Shown: positions 1-11,400 of the stretch, piece after piece
Layout of the letters: each line of letters opens with the position of its first letter
Position numbering within the stretch: position 1 is the first letter of the stretch
Assembly (NCBI GenBank): GCA_018902385.1
Contig: JABSSW010000113.1
Span: 1-24,119 of the forward strand
Direction: 5' to 3'
DNA: 24,119 bases
From: Physcia stellaris
Taxonomy: Eukaryota; Ascomycota; Lecanoromycetes; Caliciales; Physciaceae
Program-made: the position numbers and the translations under genes
The notes under the pieces: generated by a model
Told to the model about the DNA's origin: nothing
Databases searched by the model: none
Seen by the model: the letters and a program-made list of their open reading frames with translations, nothing else

Positions 1-80
1 ATAGCTTCGCCACTGTTGATGAAACTGCCGGTCCCGACGGTGCCGCTGAAAGCGATCATCTCAATTTGGAATATACCATC
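1..80 (-). CDS. Amino-acid permease, N-terminal fragment running off the window edge
   Basis: On the minus strand the frame reads into the window edge with the motif MIAFSGTVGTGSFINSG. This resembles the start of the first membrane helix of fungal amino-acid permeases of the APC superfamily, where an (M/L)IA-x-(S/G)GT-(V/I)GTG pattern is strongly conserved. The rest of the protein would lie to the left of position 1. About 25 codons are open. Just upstream, around 80-95, the frame meets a stop, so an intron or frame break must precede this piece. The role would be uptake of amino acids across the plasma membrane. The call rests on one short motif and is tentative. Confidence 0.45.
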
Positions 81-712
81 AGCCTCTCACACTCCAGAGG
101 CACATCTAGAGGCACTCCTGACGTACGAATATTAGGTACTGCCCAAGCCCAGCCCTGTTCCCCACATGGGTCAGCCATACCCAGCAATTGCAGAGAACGA
201 CGAAGATCTCTACTTACCTTAAGAGTCGATGTGGGCCATAGCTCGGGATCACTGACTCAGCATCGCCTGAGGCTCTGCTTGCTGTGGGATTTACAGCGCC
301 ACCGAGCTCAGCCATTTGACTTATCGGTACGGAGGATAACCTGTCAAAGGTACTCTAAGAAAATGCGGTTAAGTGCATTACGGTTCCTGCAATGCATCGA
401 TGTAAAGCGATAAAGGAGATGACTTGACATGCATTCAAGCGAGGAATTGCCGTAGCAATAGGTTGTTCGGAAGGCAAACGAGGCGTTCACGACTAGGCAA
501 ACGATTCCTCCCGTCGGGCGCACTGCATCGGCTTGATATCGGTTAGGCATCAATGACTGTTGCCACCATTCCGTTCCTAGACGACCGTTGGGTGTGATAA
601 GACGGTCGCCAGATTGTGATGGAAAATGATTGACTACTATCACAGCCGCCAGAACAGGTCATAGTCTCATTACGAGAGCTGTAAATTTGAAGGATCATCC
701 TGATGTTTCACG
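81..712. other. Region with no recognisable gene
   Basis: Short open frames exist on both strands (about 66-413 plus and 344-643 minus), but neither contains a motif or composition I recognise. If the permease at the left edge is real, its 5' exon and promoter should lie here, on the minus strand. No RNA gene or repeat was seen. Confidence 0.4.
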
Positions 713-985
713 ATGGCCAACGTCTTCGCCAATGTTTTCTCACCCCAAGAAACTGGCTATATCGAACGAGAAGAGCTGCAAAAGCGGTTGGAGGAGCTGT
801 TCCCAGGGAGCGACCGTGACTTTAAGATTCAGGTAAAGTATCTGGTTCACGATGCGGTACAATGATCTGACTGTCATCTGCAGCATGTCAATGATCGATG
901 GATATTCAAAACGCCAGAAAAGGTGACGGAAGTGAATACCCTCACCTTATCGGTTCAAGAGAAGATAGAGAAGAAGAAGCGCTGA
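713..985 (+). CDS. Small two-exon protein of 73 residues, unknown function
   Basis: Exon 1 is 713-832 (40 codons from ATG) and exon 2 is 884-985, ending in TGA. The 51-bp intron 833-883 has a GTAAAG donor, a TCTGAC branch-like motif and a CTGCAG acceptor, and joining the exons keeps the frame. The protein begins MANVFANVFSPQETGY, has an acidic amphipathic stretch EELQKRLEELFPG, then FKIQ and HVNDRWIFKTPEKV, and ends in a Lys-rich tail. Its combination of a charged helix and a DRWIF-x-TPEKV segment resembles short proteins or N-terminal modules that I associate with fungal kinase-type genes, but I cannot name a family. It lies 750 bp upstream of a kinase gene on the same strand and could be a companion gene or a detached first module. 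Confidence 0.6.
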
Positions 986-1737
986 TACCAAAGTAACAGG
1001 CTGCATTGAAGTTCGTCCCAACGCTGCCACTTTCATTCAGGCTCTCTTGATGGATTGGCTGTTAATATCCATTGTCAAGAATCCGTAAGCCAATAGCCTC
1101 TTACAGATCAGTCGCTCCATTTTGATAGGCACTGGTGGGGCACGTGGGGTTCGTGTCAATGGCGAAGCTACTGTAGTACGGAGTAGTAGGGTGGTTCCCG
1201 TTCAGGAGCAGGGAATAATAAGTGTGGCGGCGGCGGCGGGGCCCCCCTATGATCTGCGGTGCATGCAGGCTCCGCATTAATAAATTTCATTTACCCGTGA
1301 TTCCACCTATGATATGCCAACCTCGCCACGCTTCGTGTCTATCCTGTGTCAAATCTAGCATCGACCACGTCAATAGGTAGCCTTGCTGGCCTCGAAATGG
1401 ACATGTCTGTCATGTGTCGTGCTTCCCTACAAATGTCAGGTAGCGCTGGAGATCCCGTCTCTGGACAGGATCTACCACCACTGATCACCATATATAAACC
1501 TGACGTCGGGTAAACGTCTCTCACCTTTCTCTGCTTACCAACTTCGGCGGGCAAATCGAAGATGACGAAACAGACTCGCTGGCTGTCAACATAACTGATC
1601 TCTCCATATCTAGGAATAGTCCTTTCATGGGTAACTTTCATAATGTTAGGCTATCTTGAGAGCAGCGGTATCGACCCTTTTTAGCCGAATGGCTAGGACT
1701 TGAAATCAATGCTCGTGATCTCGCATGTTATTACAAA
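986..1737 (+). promoter_or_regulatory. Upstream region of the kinase gene, with a TATA-like box
   Basis: No convincing gene is present. TATATAAA stands at 1491-1498, about 240 bp upstream of the kinase ATG, followed by pyrimidine-rich sequence, as in many fungal core promoters. A short GGC-repeat and C-run (about 1224-1245) is the only low-complexity feature. A minus-strand open frame at 1339-1641 has no recognisable motif and is probably chance. Confidence 0.35.
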
Positions 1738-4700
1738 ATGACAACTTTGCCCTTTAGGTCTCAAGGGCAGAGTTGGGAAACGAAGAGTAAACTCGCTCGG
1801 GAAACCATTTGGGACAAGATCAGGGAGCAAACATTCCGCAGGTCAGAAGAGTCCGGTCAACACAAGTTCATTACCGAACATATCCTTGAAAAGATTTGGA
1901 CAGACGAGCGTTTAGCGGACGTTTTTGCTGAAGTAGAGCTGCCCGAAGAACGATATCCTCAATGCCTGAGAGACAGCCACCTCAAGGTTATGTCTATCCT
2001 AGTGGCCACGGGGTGGACCGAATGGCCTCTATTTAAGACTGTATTCATTGACCAACCGAAGAGATCAGATAAAGACTTACCGTTCGATGAAGGCACGTTC
2101 GCTGGATCAGAATTCGGCAAAGCTGATGCGCAAAATTTTCTACTATCACAGTCGATGTTTCTTCCCGCAATCTTCTTCGAGAACAAAGACACGGACTATT
2201 CGTCAGATTTCAGGTTACCTTTCAGGGTCCAGCCGACAATCGTATCTGATAAAGGCTCATATTCTAGCATCGAAAAAGTTGAGCTAGTTAGTCGACAGTA
2301 TCACGACCGCAATGGAGATCCCAATGTCAACGTTAGTTTTTTTTCTTATCATGTTCTTAACATCTGGCTGCATAATAACGTTACTTAGCATAAACAGCTT
2401 GTGAGAAAGCTATGCTATCTAAACGATCCCAAACAAGACCTAAGAGAAGAGAAAGACATTCTGGCGAAGCTGCGTAATAGTCTGTTCGATGATTCGAGGG
2501 TTATGGCAAGTCTTGGAACAATAACTCATTTAGGTACACCTCGCACTCTAAGTATCTTCTTTCCAGTAGCAGAATTTGACCTCGATGATTACCTATTTGG
2601 CAGAAAGACAAGCCCCTATATCAGCCGTTTCCCCGTGGATCCAATACACCTGATCAAGGAGTTTGCCTGCTTGGTGCACGCTCTAGACTATCTGCATACC
2701 GGAATTCGACTCGCTGAAGATGGCGAACGGTACGTGTGTGTACACCATGATCTCAAACCTGATAACATACTCGTTGTCGCTGAAGATGGTGCTCCTGTTG
2801 GCCGTTGGAAAGTCACAGATTTTGGGCTTTCGGGGTTGAAAGCAGCAGAGTCCAAGAAATCTCTAACAGGAACGACCTCTTATGACCGTATTTCTTCGGT
2901 TCGCGCTTCCTTGACCTCGCCAAAGCGCCGTCGAGGTACTTTTCAGCCGCCAGAGATAGATAAAGCAGGTGAAAAGGTTATGGGCCCACGAAGCGATGTA
3001 TGGGCACTAGGCTGTATCTTGTGTCTGGTACTGATGTACGCCACTGGAGGTGACTCAGAGGTAGAGAAATTCCAGAAGCGACGACTTCGGCAAAAGAAGA
3101 CTCAACGCTCTAGCATAGAGTATGAGCATGATTATTTCTATCGTGACAATAGTATTAACCCCGAAGTATTGGCCCCTTGGAGACGAAGAGCCGACTGGGC
3201 GTATGGACTGCCAATTGCGTCGAGGTCATCAAGAAGATGTTGCAGATTGAACCAACCCGGAGACCGAAAGCCAAATTAGTCGAAGAATGGCTTTTCGAAC
3301 GCGTGGTACGCGAAATTAGGGAAAGCGACGTCAGTGAATGTTCAGCAAAGGCACCCGCACCACCCACGTCCTTGGAGGAAGGTACCCAACAACACCATGG
3401 AGGTCATGATATTTCAAGCTTCCATGAACACATTTATCGAGTCCAGACCTTGGGCTTCCAAAGCCTGAAATAACCACTGCTCAGTCAGTAGGTCCCAAAT
3501 ATGGGTTTACAGAAAGAATGGACCTGTATCTTCAACGGAATCAACCGTTAGCTCCGGCTTTGTGCCATTCAAACTAGACGGGTTTATTTCACGGACATTG
3601 CTCTGCCAGACTCTGCCGAATATGTGGCTTTTTCTTTGCGAAGCGGCGTTTATGTCCAACACGATTATGCTTTTGGACGAGAAAGCTCGTTGGGTGGACA
3701 GGCTCAACAAGGAAGTGGTCAAGCTGAGCGAGGGTACATGTCTCTCACTATCGCGCCGGAAAACTACGAGTATGGAGAGGGATATGTCATTTCCTGGAGC
3801 CTACCTCGCGCTAACAGGTTTCAACAAGGAGCAGCAAGACTACGTAAGTCGACTCCGTCCATTGAAAACGCTCGAGTCATCGTAGGGCTGCATCAGACAG
3901 CGCTAAGATAAGCAGGTCTGTATTTATAATTTGAGCATGGTTCGTCCCTCTGAGATCAGCGGCAACCGTGTCTTTACGAAGGATCGGTGTCAAACCTGTT
4001 GGGAGCCAATGTCAAGTGAAGGCGATCTTGTTTTCCGATATGCAAGCGCTTTTTCCTTTCATAGTCGTCGGTAAGTCTCTAATCATTCTGATCAAATTTG
4101 ATCATTCGGCGCTATTTTATTGATAACATGTCTGTATAGGAAGAATTGGAATCGACCCGTCAACATTTTCATCCCAGGACTGAAGAATGTAGCCTTCACT
4201 TTAAATGGTAATTGGTTACTTGCGTGGTCTGACGATAGGAGCTCTATGTACTCTCACTTCTGGGATATTAGTACCTGTGATCCAGGCGAAGGAAGTCGCG
4301 GATCACTTCACGATGTATGTTGTCACGTACGCTACGTTAACCATTGTACTAACGTCTGCAGCAACCTAAGCAATCCCCGTACCCAGTATCTGAACGTATG
4401 ATAGTCTTTCAAAACCTACCTGCTTTTGTTGTCTTTGACGAGAGTCCTGGTAAAATCCGCTATGTCCAGTAAGCGTTCCGAAGTCTTCTATTCTCCTCTT
4501 CACATTCCAAATTTCGCGATCTGATGAAGGTGATCCATCACATGTGCACAAGCGCACAGTAATCTAATACTAAGGGTGTGCTGATGTTGAATTAATAGGG
4601 GACAGACCACTCCACCAAAAGAGAAGCTTTCATCAGACTATTGTCAATGTGTCAAGAGAAAGGAGCTGTCACGCCCACATCCAATGCTGTTTGTAATGGC

Positions 4701-5048
4701 TCGCAAACGTAGTGAGAGGAATAAGAGGTGCTGTCTTGCAACTTAGCATCTCAACCTTGGATCAAGGGCAGGACAAGATTTAGTGCCACTAAAACGACGA
4801 GACTTCCACGAGTCAAAAAGTGAAGATCTCCGAAAACAAAAACCTTGTGACATCGTTGTTAAAGTGGATGAGAATACTGGGTTGATAGAAAGGATTTATA
4901 TATCCTATCTAAATGGGACGCAAGGGACTCTAGAGAAGGTCGATTGCTCTTGCCCGTAGTCTCAGTCTCGGAATTTTTCGTTGTAAGGTCTTTCCACCTC
5001 AACCCATCAACAGTTCCACGGCACGCGCGGGGGTCGAGTGAACCTTGA
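1738..5048 (+). CDS. Serine/threonine protein kinase with a WD40-like C-terminal region; frame disrupted
   Basis: From the ATG at 1738, the first exon (to 2331) carries a helical N-terminal domain. The 57-bp intron 2332-2388 (GTTAGT...ACTTAG, phase 0) leads into the kinase lobes. Visible motifs are LVRKL (probable ATP lysine), HHDLKPDN with catalytic Asp at 2749-2751 (HHD in place of HRD), DFG with Asp at 2818-2820, PPEI (APE position), SDVWALGC and IEPTRRP. The glycine loop is degenerate (SDKGSYSS). Downstream are beta-blade-like segments (DSAEYVAFSLRSGVYV, NVAFTLNGNWLLAWS) with intact introns at 3844-3915, 4071-4139 and 4315-4361, the last with a perfect TACTAAC branch site. A likely further intron follows at about 4560-4598. 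The frame breaks by one base near 3175, 3460, 3570, 3785, 4468 and several places to about 4950. The 3' end, TGA at 5046-5048, is approximate. It converges on the CorA-like gene. Confidence 0.7.
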
Positions 5049-5134
5049 CACTGTCCCTCCATCGTGGTTTCAGAGGAGCGTCGTCCGAATTTACACCGTC
5101 AACAAACCGATGCTTTGGCGTTGCGCGTCTTGCA

Positions 5135-6978
5135 TCATCTTCGACTCTCTTCGGTTTTTCTTTTGAAGGATAAAAACACCCAACAGCCTACCGTCAGTAG
5201 TGTTAAAGGAATTGCTAGGGCAAGAAAAACCCAGAAGTCTTTCGCGATTTTGATTCTCGCAAAGCAGCCACTTCGAAGGTAAATAGATTCATTCTAACAC
5301 TGTCTTGCCTTGCGAGTGAGCACAGGCACCGAGCTTACATTTGCTTAAATTCCAGGAGACTTACTGCAATGAGAGGTTGCGTTGGTAGATATATCAGTGT
5401 CATGATCGCCAACGACACGCACCGTAGCACTATCATCCACTGTTTCCCTGGTCAACCCTAGCATATGCTGATTCACAGCCATGGCCGTTGTTTGGCCTTT
5501 GTGGTTTAGTGCGTCTCCAAGCTACGGAAAAGCTTTTTAGTTACCTTGCAAAGGTCAAGACCGACGAACCAAGATCACTCACCAAGTGCATGATTCCTCC
5601 AATGCGATGTCTCAGTGTTTCTGCACTTGTAAGATTACCGCAGACGGTCCAGCACGAGCGTCAGCCGCGCCTGGACAGCTATATTGGCATCGTCTTGCTG
5701 CGACGAAACGAAAGAATTATGGCAATCTTTCAACCAACCTGCGACACTCACAGAAGCATGTAGAGCCGCCGTCACCGGAAATAACTTGTCTTCGAGGTGC
5801 AGAAGGCTCTGCAATGTAGAGAAGCTGAGCCGGTAGTCGGCGTTATCGTTCAATCCATAGTCAATGCAGCATCTGCCTGTCGAATCATCAGACCCACCTG
5901 GCCTACAATGTTTTCTTCGGACTTACCCAGCATCAGTAAGGTCTCACTCAATTGACTCAGATACCAGCACCAATTCTCCATGTACGATGAGAAAAGTAAT
6001 AGGTGTACGGTGGCTGGATTCAATCGCAGTTTGGCTGTGCTTTGCACATCCGATAACAATCTCTCTAGCCTTTTTGGAACACAGATTCGGTTTTTGGATG
6101 CAATATTATCAGATCAGTGCCTTCAGTTGTACGCTGGTGGTAAACCGTCGTCTGCCGCATCGACCAATTGTTACCTTGGGCTCGACCGTTTCTCTCGACA
6201 TACTTGAAGGTGTACATCATCTCTTAAGTTTGCGTTGTCTTGTTAGCCTAGCTTTCACCAAGATTACAATTTTCATACCGGATGGTCCATTTGCAGAGCT
6301 ATTCGAACAGTGATACCCTAAGAACCGGCCTCCGGGCTTGGTCTATTGAAATGCCGCAATTAGCGATCCTTCAACGAAAAGCACATTTTGAAAAGCTATA
6401 TTGAAAATACGACTTTTGTTTTAGAACCGTATGAGAGAACACGAAGAGAGTTTGTTTTACAAATCAACGTACAATTGCCGCAGCAGAGAAGGGCATGGCA
6501 AATCTGGAGAGACATCATGGTATGTGAGAATTTTGCGCATGATTTCTTCAGTAACATTCAATGGTTGTAGTGAGTTTGCTTGGGCTATAGATATAACCCT
6601 GATGTCAGGTGCAGTAGAATGCAGTAGGTGATTGCTCAAGTCTTTCTCGCTCGAGAATTTGTTCTGGTAAAATTTCATTTCCTCGTGGTCTTGGAAAGTC
6701 ATCAATGTTAGCAGAATCTCACAAGATCGCGATTAGGGATCACAGACCTTGAAACTCGAAAATGTCGACGCCAATTCGGCACCCTTTACCACAGAATAGT
6801 CTCGGAGAAACGACTCAACTGTTGATCGAGTGCTTCGCCGTCTATGGCACTTTTGTGGTAGTTCGACAGGTTCGTCGGATAGCGCTCCCAGCCCTCGAAC
6901 GTCCTTGACTGTTTCATCACCATTTGTTTCTCTGACAGCAGTCCCATTATCGGCAGCAAGGAAATTGAGGTCTAGCAA
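5135..6978 (-). CDS. CorA-like membrane protein of the fungal type; frame disrupted
   Basis: The gene reads right to left. Predicted introns are 6681-6747, 6343-6472, 6223-6278 (GCTAAC branch), 5877-5926 and 5522-5582, plus one more near 5285-5385. Family hallmarks appear in order: DIRVISIAQANSLQPL near the N-terminus, YTFKYVERNGRAQG, ENWCWYLSQLSE, DYRLSFSTLQSLLHLEDKLF, RETVDDSATVRVV, a first membrane helix starting IMTLIYLPTQPL, and a second one, KDFWVFLALAIPLTLLTVG, followed by a basic tail and TGA at 5135-5137. These match fungal proteins distantly related to CorA Mg2+ channels; their transport role is unproven. One-base frame breaks occur near 5262, 5410, 5640, 6073 (A run) and 6500 (T run). 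No in-frame ATG precedes the first exon, so the true start, perhaps near 7013, is unresolved. The first intron has alternative acceptors. Confidence 0.72.
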
Positions 6979-8067
6979 AATGAGAGAAAAGGTAGGAGAA
7001 GGAATAAGGTCATCATCTTGGTTTTCCGTGCTGGTTTAGTGCACTTTTCTGCCTCGATTCAGGCCACCATTCCTGCTTTATCAGGGCGTAAAAATTTATC
7101 TGAGCTTTGCCACGTTTGCGTCGAAGCCGATTGGACACGAAGAGAGTTTTAGAAGGTGTACGTACGTAAGGCTGCATCTAACCGCGCTGTACTATGAGCA
7201 AGGGTTCCGATACGAGATTAGCACCATTATTGGCACAGGTTCGCGGACTGCCGATCTTACTGTGCCTTGCATGCCCAACGCCTCCTCCCAATGTTTGCGT
7301 GGTACCAGAGTCCACGTACAAACCGTTTCTGGTATACGTTGATGGCTACACAGCTTTGCTGAGACCGCGAGGTGCCTTGGAAGATGCACTGGAGCTCGAA
7401 GGCTTGCAGTCCCGGCTCAAGGCGCCGAAACAAAGAGAAAGAAGTAAACGGGACCTGTAAACTCTCTCTAAAGCAGCGGACTAATGATCTTGTACACAAT
7501 GTCTAGCTGCCTCACATCGGGTATGTAGTCGATGACATCCTCGAACGGTTGCTGCTAATACTCTATCCTTAGCGATTCATGCGGTACGGAAGCCTGAGCA
7601 CTGTCTTCACACACCAAGGTACCATGCAGTAAGCAAAGCTTACGCAGGATTGAAAGCTTACCAAGTCGCCCGAAACGCCCGCCATCTTCTCTCCCCACAA
7701 GGAACAATTTTGCCACAAGGAACACATTCCACCGTAAGCTTTTCGGGGGTTACTTAGTCAGAGAGAAATTGCCGAGAGTGAGACGCCTAAATACTCTGAA
7801 GGCACCCAAAGCCTCTCTCAAACTTATTTCGCCCTAGATGCTCCTTCTCTTTCCTGGCTGGCTCTCAAGACCGGCGAGACCGGGACGTCGGCGTAAAAGA
7901 ACTTGAAGACAACGACTGACCCCGTGATTGCTTCCCCAATCACCATCATACCTATAGAATACAGAAAATCTCCCAATATCATGCGACATGATCGTCACTG
8001 ACGCACAATAATGTGACAGCCGCCATCTTCCTTTCTCTCTCCCGAACCCACACTCACGAGACCACCA
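6979..8067. other. Unassigned region with coding-like patches
   Basis: No family was recognised. A plus-strand frame at about 7194-7460 includes ALEDALELEGLQSRLKAP. The minus strand at about 7257-7499 is also open. A minus-strand splice pattern is also possible: ATG near 7685 (MAGVSGDL), a GTAAGC donor, an acceptor near 7568 preceded by a GCTAAG branch, then FEDVIDYIPDVRQLDIVYK and a stop near 7480. None of these is strong enough to call. From 7570 to 8067 I see only non-coding sequence with pyrimidine-rich runs. Confidence 0.3.
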
Positions 8068-8084
8068 TCACTCCGGTGGAGAAA

Positions 8085-8131
8085 GCTGTAGAATCCTTGG
8101 CATCGAGAATTTTTAAATTTCCCCCTCCCCC
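8085..8131 (+). repeat. Left terminal inverted repeat of the MITE-like element
   Basis: This 47-base arm pairs with 8404-8448. The first 17 bases (GCTGTAGAATCCTTGGC) are identical in the two arms. The middle differs by a few bases, and the inner end is a C5TC5 run against C4TC5 in the partner. Confidence 0.8.
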
Positions 8132-8403
8132 GCGAACATCAAAAAGTTTCAATTTGATCAAAACATATCAATTTGTTTTCAAAACTTAATTTCAATAATT
8201 TTATTGCATTTTTGATTATATAACGCTTTAATTGTATGAAATTTGACATAGTATTGAATGTGTTATTAATCAATTGAAAAACAACGTTCGAGAGGGGATT
8301 TGAATACAAAAATTTAAGCTCAATTTAACGTTGAATAGTGCGATTTAGTGACAGAATTTCAGGGTTACGTCAGGGTTATCGCTAACAAAAAGCGGGAACT
8401 GCT

Positions 8404-8448
8404 GGGGGAGGGGAAAGTTAAAAATTTCAGCGCCAAGGATTCTACAGC
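8404..8448 (-). repeat. Right terminal inverted repeat of the MITE-like element
   Basis: Reverse complement of the left arm. It starts inside with a G-rich run and ends outside with GCCAAGGATTCTACAGC. Just inside it, at about 8361-8381, CAGGGTTA occurs twice, separated by CGT. Confidence 0.8.
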
Positions 8449-8474
8449 GTATTGCACCTCGGTGAACATAACCC

Positions 8475-11400
8475 TTAAACAACCTTCATCCCTGCAATTC
8501 TAACAAGATTCCTCACTTCATCCGCCCTCCTCTCCGCCTCCACAGTCTGCGGATGCTCCTTCCCCAAAGCATGCTCATACAATGTCTTTGCCTCCCTCAG
8601 CAGCGCTTCCGCTTCCACTCTCCTCTCCTCCATATTCTCATAGATAGTAGCGAGACAATACTTACTATCCCCTTCACTCTTTGCCACGCCTTCGCCACTA
8701 GCCTTCCAGCCCTCAATCGCGCGCTCGAATTTCGCTCCAGCGGCTGAAAAATTATGTTGTTTGAGATGTAGCAGGCCTTGATTGTGAAAAGTGGTCACAG
8801 TGAAAGGGTGAGCAGGCCCGACAGCGCCTTCGAGAGTGCGGGCTGCGCGGCTAAGATAGTGTCCCGCCTTCTCGTACTGAGCAGATTCGAGACAACATAG
8901 GCCGAGGTTGCAGATGATGATTTGCGTTTTCGTGTGGCCTGATCCATATTGCCTCTCGGTTCCGGCCAAGGCACGCAAAAGTAGGCGTTCCGCAGCAATG
9001 AAATCTCCTTTTAAGACTTCGAGTGTGCCAAGGTGATTGACGATCATAAGGGTTTTGCTAGCTTCGGGACCGTCAGCTTTTCACGACCTTCGAGGGCTTG
9101 CTTTAAGAGCGTTTCTGCCGTGGAGAGGCGGCCTTCCTTCATGTAAGCCACTGCGAGGCCGTTCTTTGTGCTTAAAGCGGACACGAACCAGGGTTCGAAG
9201 GAGCTGAAGTCGCCGGTAAGGGCGCCTTCGAGCTTTGTACCCGAGGCGTTGAGTTTGTCGTCTTGGGTCCAGTAGAGGACACCGAGGCGGACGATGTGGA
9301 GGTGTTCGTTGGGGTCTTTGATTGGGGGGGTCTCTTTCAGGTTGATAAGAATTTGCATGTAGAGATTTTCGGCCTCGAAGAGGTCGCCTCGGTCGCAGTA
9401 CATGTTTGCTAGGACGTTGCGGATCTTGGGCGTGACTTCGTGATCGCCTCGCAAGGCACGTTCGATCAGGTACTTCGTTTCTTGGTACCTAAGCACATTA
9501 AAGCCTCAGATGTGAAATTATAATATGTCGCGAGAAATGTAATCCTGAGTTGTTGCAAACAAGTTGACCGAAGCTTTTCACATCATTAAAACATGATATG
9601 TCTTATATTTCGTAAAAAGCCTCAAGACTGGTGACAAAGCTCTGAAATGTACTTACCGGCCTAAGCGGCGGTAGAAGCTGCCGAAAGAGACCATTGCGTC
9701 CTGTAGCGTCTTGGAGACTTGATGCCCATTTGTATGCAGCATTTCATCTCCCGCGATGACAGCGTCCAGATGGCTTAAAATTTCTCCCTTGTCACGAATT
9801 GGCATCTCCTCTTCGTCGCCATTGTCGACGAAGAGACGGACGACATGGACGGCTTCTTCGGCATATTCGTCTCGGACTTTGATATCGACACGGAGTTTTA
9901 GCCACTCAGCGATAAGCGGGTGAAATGAAAAGCGGGCATCCGTTGCCTTTAGATCGATACTTGTCACGAGCGAGACACTCAGGAGACGAACGATCGAGTC
10001 TTGATATTTTCACTGTCCCATTTCGTACCGTCCGTGAAATAGTCGAGCCATTTTGGCCTACGAGCTTGCTTAGCGTAAAGGCTAAAGAGCCCTTCACTAA
10101 TGTCTCGAGTATTGACGAATGCTCCCAGAGTCAATAAATGGACCAATGAATCACGTTCGTCATGGGTGACTTGTAGCTGCTCGAAAGACATTTCCCATGT
10201 AGTGAATACAGATAAGGGCTTGTCGCGCTCCTCTAGCCTGGTCTTTGAATACTCCCAATGTGTCGGAGTGTGCTTCAGTATGGCCGATCTGCGTTTTGCG
10301 AAGACCTCAGCGAACGATTTCAACGGTAGATCTCGAGCTCCGATATATGTCGCAGCCTGATCGATTGCAAGGGCTAGACCTCCGAGGATTTCGACAATCT
10401 GGCGGGCGTCCTCCACGTTTTCCTCAGTTCGTTCATGTCCAGATTGAAGTAGTAGCAGTTCCACACCCTCCTATGGCGAGTATATGGGTCAGCTTTCCTT
10501 TCCATCCTACTGAACAGCGGCTGAAGTCTATGCGTCTAGCAATTCTCTCACTCAAGCGTGTCTTAGCAATAAGTGAAGAGCACCTCACTAGGGAAAAGGC
10601 GCTCCAAAGTATGCTCACCTCTGCTGTCATAGCGCCAACCTCGACCCTTACCTAGTCTCTTCGCATCCGTATGGCGACTGTTGAAGATGATCTTGGAACG
10701 ATCCGGAAGATAGTCTCGAATGGTGGGGAACTCGGCAGGCTTGTCATAATTATCAAATATCATCAAGACCGGATCTGACAGATCCTCGAACTTCTTCAAT
10801 ACGAACGTGCGGGCAGCTTCTGGGTTCGGAAATTTTGAGCCCGGTGCCAAATTCAAGGCAATGCCTTCGAAGCTTCGATTGACCGTCCCCATAGAAGTCG
10901 CATCAACCCAGAAGATGGAATATTCTGATTGTTCTGCTCTGCAGTACTCAAGCGACAACTGTGTCTTTCCCTGACCTGCAATATATCAGTTGCAGTACTG
11001 AATCGGTTCCATTTCTGTTCTAGGAGCCTTACCTCCCATTCCAACCAAGACAATGACTGATGCGCCCTCTCTGAAGAACTTTTGTATACGATCGAGCAAG
11101 TATTTCCGTCCAACAAAGCGGTTGACCCTCATTGCAGGGACCTCGTAGAATTTCGACTTCGTCGCCACAGCGGGCAGACTTTGGCCTGACGAAGCCATGA
11201 CTGTAAGATGACTGAAATAGAGCGTCAAGGTTGACTTGTACGTCTCAAGAATACGTTAAATTTCAACGATATTCTTCTCCACCTTGATGCTTTTGATGGC
11301 CCTCTTCCCCTTTATCAAAAACGAGTCATCCGGTAAGGGCAGGCACTCTCCCAAACGCGCCTCGAGCACTTTGGTCAGTCTTACAAAGCCTTGAACGGTC

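Larger units (their letters stand above)
8068..8465. mobile_element. MITE-like element with long terminal inverted repeats
   Basis: Two near-identical arms face each other around an AT-rich, non-coding centre. The left arm runs GCTGTAGAATCCTTGGC, then an A/T block, then C5TC5. The right arm is its reverse complement with a few changes. A weaker match extends outward to CACTCCGGTG on the left and CACCTCGGTG on the right, giving about 398 bp in all. There is no room for a transposase, so this looks like a non-autonomous DNA transposon. No clear target-site duplication is visible, which leaves the exact ends and the superfamily open. The right end lies about 10 bp from the stop codon of the NLR gene. 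Confidence 0.75.

Noticed and set aside
1220-1245. GGC-repeat and C-run as a functional element
   Set aside because: It is too short and without context; treated as simple low-complexity sequence.
5064-5282. Plus-strand open frame of 72 codons
   Set aside because: It is antisense to the second membrane helix and tail of the CorA-like gene, whose motif KDFWVFLALAIPLTLLTVG is far more convincing.
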